Positions 1-6,515 are shown, counted from the stretch's first letter. The stretch: 15,576 nucleotides of DNA from Bacteroidales bacterium (GCA_016926235.1 JAFGOZ010000104.1:1-15576); one strand, 5' to 3'. Numbers and translations are program-made. Notes: a model not told the origin generated them from the letters alone.

Positions 1-71
1 AGTTTTTCAAGTTCACTCTTAACTACCATCTGGCAGCGTATACAAACCATATTTTTGATGTAAATTTTCAA
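1..71 (-). CDS. AraC-type regulator, N-terminal fragment with CxRC motif (partial)
   Basis: Read on the minus strand from position 71, the frame gives KIYIKNMVCIRCQMVVKSEL followed by EKL, and it runs off the left edge of the window. I recognise this opening from a Bacteroidota group of AraC-type helix-turn-helix regulators. These begin with an HMA-like strand and a CxRC pair, and carry the AraC DNA-binding domain further downstream, outside this window. The start is uncertain. TTG at 71-69 gives the expected MKIYIKN opening, and ATG at 50-48 lies seven codons inside it. A stop codon a few codons above 83 sets the upper limit. The two cysteines (residues 10 and 13 from the TTG) could bind metal or sense redox state, but that is inference. 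The gene is divergent from the universal stress protein gene. The family call rests on only 23 residues. Confidence 0.6.
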   Translation of the reverse strand, partial: MKIYIKNMVCIRCQMVVKSELEK

Positions 72-101
72 TATCAGACTCAAAAACTTAAATTTACGAT
101 A

Positions 102-132
102 TTTTCATGAATATTGTAAGCTCATAAGTTTG
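102..132 (+). promoter_or_regulatory. Candidate Bacteroidota promoter upstream of the universal stress protein gene
   Basis: TAAGTTTG at 125-132 matches the Bacteroidota -7 consensus TAnnTTTG exactly. Nineteen bases upstream lies TTTT (102-105), three of four matches to the -33 box TTTG. Transcription would begin near 137-141 on the plus strand. That gives a leader of about 220 nt before the ATG at 364, and the start would coincide with the 5' side of the folded element at 141-221. The box match is direct; its use is inferred. Confidence 0.4.
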
Positions 133-140
133 TTTGATTC

Positions 141-221
141 AGCTTTGGGCGAAACCTATGCAGGGTAAAAACTCCCAAACTTTGCTAACTTGTGTGCCTT
201 TATCATGCTTTCCCCATAGCT
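141..221 (+). promoter_or_regulatory. Possible structured RNA leader with mutually exclusive stems
   Basis: This stretch has more G and C than its surroundings and closes on itself: 141-149 (AGCTTTGGG) pairs with 213-221 (CCCATAGCT) with one T-T mismatch. The same 5' arm can instead pair as TTTGGG (144-149) with CCCAAA (174-179), which excludes the long stem, so two alternative folds are possible. It begins right after the predicted transcription start and ends about 140 nt before the universal stress protein ATG. I could not match it to TPP, SAM, cobalamin, c-di-GMP, preQ1, fluoride or glycine riboswitches. Read on the minus strand it would be a leader for the AraC-type gene instead. The function is unproven. 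Confidence 0.3.
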
Positions 222-363
222 GGAGTAGATATAAGAAATTGCATATAGAACTTTTGATTTTCATGTGTTTTTTACAATCATTTTTTTTAACTTTATTAGA
301 TCTGAAGCATTAACCTTCAAATTTATGCCAGGCTGTTACTGTTATTAACCTAAATTACATATA

Positions 364-801
364 ATGAAAAACATATTAGTTGCGGTTGATTTTGAAAAAA
401 GCGATCAACAAATAATTGATAAAGCTCTTCAGCTGGCTGATGCTTTCGGTTCAAAAATTTGGATTTTGCATATAGCTGCCCCCGAGCCCGATTTTGTTGG
501 CTACGAAGTTGGCCCTCAATATATAAGGGATTTCCGTGCTTCTGATCTTAAAGAAGAGCACCATCAAATAAATGAATACACAAGCACATTTACTAAAAAA
601 GGAATAAAAGCCGAAGGGCTTTTGGTTCAGGGAGCAACAATTGAAATGGTAATAGCAGAAGCCGAAAAATTAAGTGCTGATTTAATTATTGCAGGCCACC
701 GCGAACACAGTTTTTTTTATAAAGCTTTTGTAGGAAGTGTCTCGGCCGAAATACTTGAAAAATCAAAGATCCCTGTATTATTAGTTCCTTTGAACGAATA
801 A
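364..801 (+). CDS. Universal stress protein (UspA family), single domain
   Basis: A 145-residue cytoplasmic protein, the usual length of a one-domain Usp. The amino terminus MKNILVAVDF carries the first beta strand and the conserved Asp9 that contacts the nucleotide. The typical C-terminal signature is at residues 111-125, GHREHSFFYKAFVGS, followed by the last strand IPVLLVP. In ATP-binding members this signature is G-x2-G-x9-G-S/T. Here the second glycine is Glu114, so ATP binding may be altered, although G111 and the G124-S125 pair are kept. Usp proteins help cells survive starvation and other stresses, often as dimers. The gene stands alone: the next gene starts 220 bp later, with nothing recognisable in that gap. 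A folded leader at 141-221 may control it. The start ATG at 364 is the only sensible one. Confidence 0.93.
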   Translation: MKNILVAVDFEKSDQQIIDKALQLADAFGSKIWILHIAAPEPDFVGYEVGPQYIRDFRASDLKEEHHQINEYTSTFTKKGIKAEGLLVQGATIEMVIAEAEKLSADLIIAGHREHSFFYKAFVGSVSAEILEKSKIPVLLVPLNE

Positions 802-1021
802 TAGATTACTTTTCTCAATTTAGAGACATTCATAAATAATTCAATAAACCAAACAAGAAAATTTTTTGTTGACACCCCTCTATTCCTGTATTCGGAAGAA
901 GTTAATCGTTCTTTTTTTTCAGAAAAAAATCGAGTCATCAGTATAAATAATATCAATTTTGTATATCTTGAATCATTAAAAATAAGTGTAATCAGCATTA
1001 ATTAAATAACTGTATATCAAT

Positions 1022-1468
1022 ATGGTAATTGATAAATTTGAGAACTACAAACTGTATTCAAATCTCAGTGATAAAATAAGTAGAGCATTTGATTTTATTA
1101 TGGAGAATGATTTTAACACCATGCAGCCCGGAAAATATTTTATCGATAATGAAGAAATATACGCAATGGTTCAGGAATATGACACTAAAGATCTGGCCGA
1201 TTGCAAGCTCGAAGGTCATTACAAGTATATCGATATTCAATACATGATAAAAGGCTCTGAGAATATAGGCGTTGCATCGTTAAAAAATCAGGTTCCTACA
1301 GAGAAAAACGAAGATAAGGATTATGTTTTTTATGTAGGTGACACATCAATTATCAGAGTTGACGAGGGTATGTTTACCATATTTTTCCCGGACGATCTTC
1401 ACATGCCCGGCATGAAAGCAGAAAAATCTTCAAAGGTTAAGAAGCTGGTTATCAAAATTAAGGTTTAG
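1022..1468 (+). CDS. YhcH/YjgK/YiaL family cupin-like protein (DUF386)
   Basis: A 148-residue soluble protein of the YhcH/YjgK/YiaL family (TabA and EbgC belong here), close to the usual length of about 150. The family fold is a cupin-like beta barrel with a metal site. Diagnostic stretches are LEGHYKYIDIQY (63-74), then FFPDDLHMPG (121-130) with His127, and the closing VKKLVIKIKV. Conserved His66 and His127 are the expected metal ligands. Members have been linked to sugar or sialic-acid breakdown (YhcH) and to biofilm control (TabA), but no sugar-pathway gene sits next to this one, so its substrate cannot be inferred. It is followed after 27 bp by a membrane protein gene on the same strand, so the two may share a transcript. 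Family assignment is firm; the reaction is unknown. Confidence 0.9.
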   Translation: MVIDKFENYKLYSNLSDKISRAFDFIMENDFNTMQPGKYFIDNEEIYAMVQEYDTKDLADCKLEGHYKYIDIQYMIKGSENIGVASLKNQVPTEKNEDKDYVFYVGDTSIIRVDEGMFTIFFPDDLHMPGMKAEKSSKVKKLVIKIKV

Positions 1469-1495
1469 TGTATTCTGAAATTAATGCATTAAGAA

Positions 1496-1867
1496 ATGAA
1501 TAAGGGTATTTTAACTATTCTTTTGTTAATACTTTCGAACACATTCATGACAATTGCCTGGTATGGCCATTTAAAATTTAAAGAGTTAAACTGGTTTAAT
1601 AGTCTTGGGTTGTTTTTCATAATTCTAATTAGCTGGGGTATTGCATTTTTTGAATATATATTCCAGGTTCCTGCAAATAAAATCGGATACTTAAATAATG
1701 GTGGTCCTTTTAATCTTTGGCAACTTAAAGTCGTACAGGAGATAATTAGCCTTTCTGTATTTACAGTCTTTACTATTCTAGTTTTTAAAACAGAAACTCT
1801 TAGAATGAACCATTTAATCGGGTTTGTTTTTCTAATTCTGGCTGTTTATTTTATATTTAAAAAATGA
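1496..1867 (+). CDS. DUF486 (DMT-type) small membrane protein
   Basis: A 123-residue inner-membrane protein with four predicted helices at about 4-24, 36-56, 78-98 and 105-122. It carries the hallmark stretches of DUF486: TIAWYGHLK (19-27), SWGIAFFEY (46-54), QVPANKIGY (57-65), QLKVVQEIISL (76-86) and NHLIGF (105-110). The family is related in topology to half-size drug/metabolite transporters, but no substrate is established. Half-size members of that superfamily work as dimers; whether that applies here is inference. The ATG at 1496 lies 27 bp behind the YhcH-type gene, and the ORF ends with TGA at 1865-1867. An 84-bp gap follows before the TfoX-C gene. Length and motifs look intact. Confidence 0.9.
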   Translation: MNKGILTILLLILSNTFMTIAWYGHLKFKELNWFNSLGLFFIILISWGIAFFEYIFQVPANKIGYLNNGGPFNLWQLKVVQEIISLSVFTVFTILVFKTETLRMNHLIGFVFLILAVYFIFKK

Positions 1868-1951
1868 ATGCTGAAAATGTTCAGATACGCTAATTTTAAA
1901 CTAATTACAATCCTTGCATAGATAATAGCTCGTAATATTTATTCCAACCTG

Positions 1952-2215
1952 ATGAATTCTGAACTTGAAAAATTACCCAATATTGGTAAAACACTTGCTG
2001 AAAAGCTAATAAACATTGGCATTAAAACATCCGGCGAACTAATTGAATCTCAATCGGAAGATGTATTTATCCGGTTGAATACTATTGATGAAACAGCCTG
2101 CATTAATATACTTTATGCCATAGAAGGTGCAATTCAGGGAATTCGTTGGCATAATTTAGATAAGTCAAGGAAAGAAGAATTAAGCATGTTCTATAATAAT
2201 CTAAATACTAAATAG
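1952..2215 (+). CDS. TfoX C-terminal domain protein (stand-alone)
   Basis: An 87-residue protein consisting of little more than a TfoX/Sxy C-terminal domain. Two family stretches are clear: the helix-hairpin-helix-like LPNIGKTLAEKLINIGI (8-24) and ACINILYAIEGAIQGIRWHN (49-68). In gamma-proteobacteria Sxy/TfoX is a competence co-regulator with an extra N-terminal domain. That N-terminal domain is missing here, as is common in Bacteroidota and Firmicutes single-domain homologues, so a competence role should not be assumed. A small helical DNA- or protein-binding role is the cautious inference. The gene's stop codon TAG (2213-2215) lies inside the left arm of a perfect 10-bp inverted repeat. It lies between two membrane protein genes on the same strand. 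Confidence 0.88.
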   Translation: MNSELEKLPNIGKTLAEKLINIGIKTSGELIESQSEDVFIRLNTIDETACINILYAIEGAIQGIRWHNLDKSRKEELSMFYNNLNTK

Positions 2216-2230
2216 AAATACTATTTAGTA
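2206..2230 (+). repeat. Perfect 10-bp inverted repeat with 5-nt loop
   Basis: TACTAAATAG (2206-2215) and CTATTTAGTA (2221-2230) are exact reverse complements around AAATA. The left arm contains the TAG stop of the TfoX-C gene, and the right arm ends 25 bp before the DUF418 start. The stem is A+T-rich and no T tract follows on the plus strand, so it is a weak candidate terminator. It could equally be an attenuating hairpin or a binding site for a dimeric regulator. Confidence 0.65.
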
Positions 2231-2255
2231 GAAAATTCAGCATTTTTATTGCCCT

Positions 2256-3437
2256 ATGAAACAAAACAACCGAATTCTTATCGTTGATATCCTTCGTGGA
2301 TTTGCACTTTTGCTAATCGTTTTAATTCATTATGTTGAGCACTTTGATTTTTTCACAAAACCCGGGGTAAATTTTCTTTTCTCTGCCGAGACCGACAGTA
2401 ACGTAATGGAAATTGTATTCTTTTTTATTTCAGGCAAGGCATACTCCATCTTTGCTTTACTGTTTGGATTCAGCTTTTTTATTCAACTCAACAGAAAAGA
2501 TTCGGCAGGCATCGATTACCGGGCAACTTTTTTATGGCGGTTAACCATCCTTATGGTTATGGGTCTATTACATTCCCTGATTTACCGTGGAGATATTTTA
2601 AATATTTATGCAATCCTGGGAATTCCATTAATTCTTTTACATAAAGCAAACAATAAATTACTGATTGGTTTAAGTATTTTATTAATGCTGCAAATACCCT
2701 TTATTTGGAACATCATACAAACCTTTACAAATCCTGACTTTGAATACTCCGAAAGCATCCCAACCTTCTGGGGCGAAGGTGAAGAAGCTTATGCTCACGG
2801 TAGTTTTGGAGATGTTATAAGATACAATTTATGGCAAGGCAGAGTATCGGTATTAGCATGGACTGTTTATAATGGCCGGTACCTGCAATTATTTGCCCTT
2901 TTTATTGTTGGAATTTTGTTAGGCCGTGCCCGTTTTTTTGAAAATATTGAGAAACACAAATCACTGTTATATAAAACATTAATTGGCAGTGTTTTAGGAT
3001 ATTCTCTTGTAAAACTGGTTCAATTATGGATAGGCCAGGGACAACTCACCGACTTACAAGAATATTTATATGCAAACCTGTTCAATTCATATGCTAACCT
3101 GGCATTTACCCTGTTTTATATAATTGCTATCATTTTGTTATACCTGCGGTTTGAAAAAGCATACCTGTTCAGGCTTTTTGCCTCCTATGGTAAAATGAGT
3201 CTTACAAACTATGTATCGCAGGCAATTACCGGTGTAATACTATTCTATGGCTTTGGCTTTGCTTTGTATAAATACCTTGGCTCAACCTGGAGTGTAATGA
3301 TTGGGGCTATTGTATTCTTTACACAGGCACTGATAAGCAAATGGTGGAACACAAAATTTTATTATGGGCCAATGGAATGGTTTTGGCGGGCTCTAACCAT
3401 CAGAGATTTTAATTTGAAGTTCAGAAAAGGTTTATAA
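2256..3437 (+). CDS. DUF418 polytopic membrane protein
   Basis: A 393-residue inner-membrane protein with about nine or ten hydrophobic segments. The N-terminal part, VDILRGFALLLIVLIH (10-25), resembles the first helix of acyltransferase-3 and DUF1624-type proteins. The pattern AYSIFALLFGFSFF (62-75), then RGDILNIYAILG (111-122), and near the C-terminus SYGKMSLTNYVSQ and the GPMEWFWRALT end are characteristic of DUF418 (YeiB-like) proteins. Related membrane families transfer acyl groups, but for DUF418 neither substrate nor reaction is established. The start ATG at 2256 lies just after a 10-bp inverted repeat, and no better start is visible. Length is normal for the family. It is the last intact gene before a decayed stretch. 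Confidence 0.88.
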   Translation: MKQNNRILIVDILRGFALLLIVLIHYVEHFDFFTKPGVNFLFSAETDSNVMEIVFFFISGKAYSIFALLFGFSFFIQLNRKDSAGIDYRATFLWRLTILMVMGLLHSLIYRGDILNIYAILGIPLILLHKANNKLLIGLSILLMLQIPFIWNIIQTFTNPDFEYSESIPTFWGEGEEAYAHGSFGDVIRYNLWQGRVSVLAWTVYNGRYLQLFALFIVGILLGRARFFENIEKHKSLLYKTLIGSVLGYSLVKLVQLWIGQGQLTDLQEYLYANLFNSYANLAFTLFYIIAIILLYLRFEKAYLFRLFASYGKMSLTNYVSQAITGVILFYGFGFALYKYLGSTWSVMIGAIVFFTQALISKWWNTKFYYGPMEWFWRALTIRDFNLKFRKGL

Positions 3438-3477
3438 CAATCTCTTTTCTTCTAATGAAATCCTAATCCTGTTGTGA

Positions 3478-3775
3478 TTTTCCCAGTATAATAATACAAG
3501 TCTTTCAATTTCATGGGTTTATTCTTCAGGTATTACATTGACCCTACCAACACAAAATATACTCTGAGAAATCAGAATTATTGGAGTTCTAAATCAGATT
3601 ACTCATATAGTTTTGAAGATATTCACATTTATTCTGGTAGAAATGATTATCGTTTACCTTCATTTCATAAACTTGATGCTGCATGTAACTTTACAAAAAA
3701 AAAGGAGAAAGAATCCGGGCTATCGGGGTATATATTATTTATAACAGACAAAATGCAAATTTTGTGTCTTTTTAA
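3478..3775 (+). pseudogene. Remnant of a TonB-dependent receptor C-terminus, split over three frames
   Basis: Three adjoining pieces in three frames together read like the last strands of a TonB-dependent outer-membrane receptor. Piece one, frame of 3478 to the TGA at 3565-3567, gives SISWVYSSGITLTLPT, the familiar 'WVYSSGN-(A/V)TLPT' turn. Piece two is in the frame of 3513 and gives GRNDYRLPSFHKLDAACNF, the standard 'RNDYRLPxYHRLD' strand. Piece three, ending at the TAA at 3773-3775, gives VYIIYNRQNANFVSF, the standard 'YNxYNRQNxxFxxF' end. At least two frameshifts separate them. The N-terminal several hundred residues are absent: a stop at 3475-3477 and the DUF418 gene lie directly upstream. 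A 92-codon open frame can be drawn from ATG 3513 to 3791, but it mixes correct and wrong-frame residues and is unlikely to be a gene. Confidence 0.7.
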
Positions 3776-3835
3776 TGAAAATGAAGGATAACTTATATTA
3801 TTTCAATTCTGCTTAATGCCTATTTTCCCATTTGT

Positions 3836-3880
3836 AAGTTATAACTTAAAGTTTTAAAGATATTAGTCAAGTAATAACTT
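3836..3880 (+). repeat. Pair of AAGTnATAACTT sites 33 bp apart
   Basis: AAGTTATAACTT (3836-3847, a perfect palindrome) recurs as AAGTAATAACTT (3869-3880), one base different. The start-to-start spacing is 33 bp, about three helical turns. They lie 64-108 bp before the beta-barrel protein's ATG at 3944, where regulator sites would be expected. A+T-rich chance similarity cannot be excluded. Confidence 0.3.
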
Positions 3881-3943
3881 AGTTATACTAGAATGGCATC
3901 TATTACCGTTCTATGAGCATTGTAACTATTAATCTAACTTACC

Positions 3944-4666
3944 ATGTACAAAATAACTGTTATTATTACACTTATTGCATTTGCTATAATGGATTCTATT
4001 CATGCTCAGGAATCAAAACAAAAAATTCTTAAAACATATATAAATGCATCGTATTATGAAGAAGAAAGTACTGATTATGATGGCTCTTTTGGTTCCGTCA
4101 GTGAATACTTCTATGAAGAGAAGAATCTCGATATTGGTTATCTCTCTTTAGCTTTTGAATTAAAAAAGAATCAAAAGCTATCACATGAATTGGAACTTAT
4201 GCCAATTTGGATAAACAGGAAATCTGAAAAAACAATTATTGTCTACAATCCTATTGAAAACTATAATTACTTATATGGAGGAAAGGTAACTAAAACAAAT
4301 ATCTATTTAAGGTATCAACTGAATTACACTTTTAATCGAGTTTGGATTGTCGCACCATATATAGGATTCTCAGCAAAAGGTTTTTATTGGTCGAAAAAGG
4401 CTGACCCTTATACTTCCTATTTATATCAGACTAAATTACAAAATACTGGAATTGATTTTGCTTTCATTCCCTCTTTGAAAATACCCTTAAACAAAAACCT
4501 AGCCTTAGACATTAATATTCCTGTAAGCATATACGAAATAAAATTAAATATCGAAAAAGAGGAAAACCCAGGTATTCCGGTAAATGAACAAACAAGCTCC
4601 AAAATAATCGGTGAGTTTATTCCAAAAATTTATAATTGCAGACTAGGATTATGTTATTCATTCTAA
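3944..4666 (+). CDS. Secreted outer-membrane beta-barrel-like protein
   Basis: A 240-residue protein with a Sec signal peptide: Lys3, a hydrophobic core at 4-16, and a likely cut after HA21, leaving Gln22 as the mature first residue. The mature part is a series of alternating-residue strands rich in Tyr and Phe, such as LDIGYLSLAFEL, TNIYLRYQLNYTF, VAPYIGFSAKGFYW and LALDINIPVSIYEI. It ends in RLGLCYSF, with the terminal Phe typical of outer-membrane barrels recognised by the BAM complex. This fits an eight-strand-or-so porin-like barrel of the Bacteroidota 'outer membrane beta-barrel protein' type, but no specific family or ligand is recognisable. It is flanked by gene remnants on both sides yet looks intact itself. 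Two repeated sites lie in its upstream region. Confidence 0.75.
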   Translation: MYKITVIITLIAFAIMDSIHAQESKQKILKTYINASYYEEESTDYDGSFGSVSEYFYEEKNLDIGYLSLAFELKKNQKLSHELELMPIWINRKSEKTIIVYNPIENYNYLYGGKVTKTNIYLRYQLNYTFNRVWIVAPYIGFSAKGFYWSKKADPYTSYLYQTKLQNTGIDFAFIPSLKIPLNKNLALDINIPVSIYEIKLNIEKEENPGIPVNEQTSSKIIGEFIPKIYNCRLGLCYSF

Positions 4667-4676
4667 AAAGAAAAAT

Positions 4677-4775
4677 ATGTCTTTTTGTATAAGAAAAATT
4701 CAGGAAAACGATTATGAACAACGAATTACCCTGTTTAAAGAATTTGCCCATTTCGAGAAAAGTTCGGCGGTATGA
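4677..4775 (+). pseudogene. N-terminal stub of a GNAT N-acetyltransferase
   Basis: The frame from ATG 4677 gives 32 codons: SFCIRKIQENDYEQRITLF, then KEFAHFEKSSAV, then TGA. This is the first strand and first two helices of a GNAT-fold acetyltransferase (compare the usual 'IRKxxExDYxxLxxLFKEFAxFEK'). Everything that follows in a real enzyme of about 150 residues is missing, including the acetyl-CoA loop (Q/RxxGxG/A). The homology stops near 4761, so a deletion or insertion with loss of the rest is likely. It begins 11 bp after the barrel protein's stop. It is unlikely to be functional. Confidence 0.5.
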
Positions 4776-4905
4776 AATTGTTGGGAATTACGGAGTACTT
4801 CATTATCATGGTACAACACACTTTGATGCGAGAGACACCTTTTGTATAACCGCTTAAAATACAATGTTTTATGCCGCTTGTTAAGAACTGTGCTTTTCTT
4901 TCAAA

Positions 4906-6213
4906 TTAGCGCCAAATAATATCATATTGATTTCCTAATAAATCATCATAACTTAAATCGATTTGGTGAAGTGAAGAAATATCCAGAGGTGTATCAAATG
5001 TTAACTCATTAAACCCAGTAATACTTGTTAATTTGTTTTTGTCATTAACATAAAACTGGCTGCCTTGGTTATTGGAAAGTTGCACCATTACATTTGTTAA
5101 AATGCTGGCAGGATTAATTACTTCTCCGTCAGGCAATTCATAATCAAATGAGATGGATATAAGATTTCCGGCACTATCTGTATGCAGAGTTGGAATTACA
5201 ATTACTAAGTTATATTCCATATCAATATTTGAGTAATTAAGGGTAAAGGATCTGTTGCCATCAAGTGTTAAAGTGTAAGTCCCCTTTTTAAATGGCAAAA
5301 AAGCTGAACCCCATGGGGCATCTGGCTGTGCATTTGTTTCCCGACAAAATGATGAAATAAAACCTCTGTCTCCACCACATTGGGGAGCTTTCATATATCC
5401 CCAAAGTTTAATATCATTATATGGATCTTCAGTAGGACCTGACAAAGAAATGTCTCCATCAGAAAAAGTTAATCCCGAGCCTCCACCTAACTCTACCATA
5501 TAGTTAACATAATAGTGGGAACTATCTGTTCGTATTGGGGTTAAGTCATTGTATCCCCAATGTCCTCCATTAATTGTAAACATTGTGTATATAACTAAGT
5601 GTCTGTCAGACAATACATCGGGATTACCATCATTATCAACATCAATGTTTTTTGCTATAGCTTCATAATACCCATCTATAACCTTTAAACAATTAATTTC
5701 TGTTTCTGATATTTGTATCTCGTTTCCTAGAGGATCGTGGGAAGGAATAACACTATTGCCTACCAATGTGAGTGTTGATAAATCAATAGTTGTATTTTCT
5801 CCATTTGATAAACTTCCGAGCGGAAGCATATTCAAACCTTGTGAAGAAAGATTTCCTATATATTTGTTATTTGTATCCAAAAATATCAATGCAACCCCTG
5901 TTCCAATTTCTCCTGGTACAGAAAAAGCACCATTAACAATATCATAAAGCTTATAATAATATTTATTGAAAACAAGGATCTTTTTTGCATCGGATAGCAA
6001 TAAAGAACTATCCTCTGTAACTTTTGAGCTTTTTGTTTGACTTACCAGAATATTCCCCTTGATTACTATACCTGTATTTTCAGAATAATTTTCTGAACTG
6101 TCAGAATAATTTTCTGTATTGTCAGAATAATTTTCTGTATTGTCAGAATAATTTTCTTTGCTGCAACATACAATTATTATTGAAATTGCAATCATTAAGA
6201 TTAAATTTCTCAT
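4906..6213 (-). CDS. Putative surface or periplasmic lipoprotein with N-terminal tandem repeat
   Basis: 435 residues. The N-terminus has a short hydrophobic stretch and two cysteines, IIIVCCSKEN, with C16/C17 as the probable lipidation site; the match to the usual lipobox is imperfect. Immediately behind it are four copies of a seven-residue unit, ENYSDNT-like (residues 20-47), acidic and polar, probably a flexible tether. The body has no family I can name. It includes DVDNDGNPD (191-199), an EF-hand/dockerin-like calcium loop with Asp at 191, 193, 195 and 199, and a mostly beta sequence rich in Asn, Asp, Gly and Ser, as in extracellular Bacteroidota proteins. The gene is preceded on its strand by the protease gene, with 379 bp between, so it probably has its own promoter. 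It may be a surface binding protein; no enzyme motif is visible. Confidence 0.72.
   Translation of the reverse strand: MRNLILMIAISIIIVCCSKENYSDNTENYSDNTENYSDSSENYSENTGIVIKGNILVSQTKSSKVTEDSSLLLSDAKKILVFNKYYYKLYDIVNGAFSVPGEIGTGVALIFLDTNNKYIGNLSSQGLNMLPLGSLSNGENTTIDLSTLTLVGNSVIPSHDPLGNEIQISETEINCLKVIDGYYEAIAKNIDVDNDGNPDVLSDRHLVIYTMFTINGGHWGYNDLTPIRTDSSHYYVNYMVELGGGSGLTFSDGDISLSGPTEDPYNDIKLWGYMKAPQCGGDRGFISSFCRETNAQPDAPWGSAFLPFKKGTYTLTLDGNRSFTLNYSNIDMEYNLVIVIPTLHTDSAGNLISISFDYELPDGEVINPASILTNVMVQLSNNQGSQFYVNDKNKLTSITGFNELTFDTPLDISSLHQIDLSYDDLLGNQYDIIWR
6080..6163 (-). repeat. Four 21-bp tandem repeats inside the lipoprotein gene
   Basis: Four consecutive 21-bp units run 6080-6100, 6101-6121, 6122-6142 and 6143-6163. 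Units two and three are identical. Units one and four differ only in their last few bases. The length is a multiple of three, so the units encode the sevenfold peptide repeat NYSDNTE/NYSDSSE/NYSENTG without breaking the frame. The position, directly after the lipid-anchor cysteine, suggests a tether whose length can change by slippage. Confidence 0.95.
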
Positions 6214-6237
6214 TTTTTTTTCATCTGTTTATTTTTA

Positions 6238-6291
6238 TTTTTTAAGGTCGGATGCCTGTATGCCGAACAGGCAGGAAACCGCCTTAAAAAA
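6238..6291. repeat. Two-part stem-loop upstream of the lipoprotein gene
   Basis: The outer arms TTTTTTAAGG (6238-6247) and CCTTAAAAAA (6282-6291) pair. CGG (6249-6251) pairs with CCG (6279-6281) after a one-base bulge. An inner hairpin GCCTGT (6254-6259) with ACAGGC (6267-6272) caps it. The T run is on the 5' side on both strands, so it does not look like a terminator. The GCCTG...CAGGC core resembles interspersed palindromic repeats seen in many Bacteroidota genomes, and a similar GCAGG core occurs at 11106-11125. Confidence 0.65.
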
Positions 6292-6515
6292 TTAATCATA
6301 TTTGTTTGTGAAAATAATGATGAATTTTTTAATGCTTGTTCCATAATTATACTCTAATTGTTAAGATTTGTTGCATTCGATTATTGAATTCTCAGGTTTT
6401 ATCTTTTCGTTGTTGCCAACTACCCGATAAAATGAAGGAGTTGCAATACCTGGATTTATTGATGGACTATAATTTATTTTAAAGTAAGTTTCAGATTTCA
6501 GTTGATAATGTAAAT

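Noticed and set aside
141..221. Possible known riboswitch (c-di-GMP-I, TPP, SAM, cobalamin, preQ1, fluoride, yybP-type).
   Set aside because: None of the conserved cores could be matched by eye; a GGAGTAG near 222 alone is not enough for a manganese (yybP-type) element. Kept only as an unclassified candidate.
717..998. A 93-codon minus-strand frame over the end of the universal stress gene and the following gap.
   Set aside because: It overlaps a well-supported gene on the other strand and has low-complexity, A+T-driven composition.
3513..3791. A 92-codon open frame that could be called a hypothetical protein.
   Set aside because: Its first and last thirds are out of frame with the TonB-receptor similarity that continues in neighbouring frames, so it is a frame through a pseudogene.
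4714..4857. A 47-codon open frame (ATG 4714 to TAA 4855-4857) overlapping the GNAT stub in another frame.
   Set aside because: It overlaps a stretch with recognisable GNAT similarity in a different frame, resembles no family I know and has no upstream signal; chance is the simplest explanation.
6080..6163. Tandem repeats considered as a CRISPR array.
   Set aside because: The units adjoin without spacers and encode an in-frame peptide repeat.
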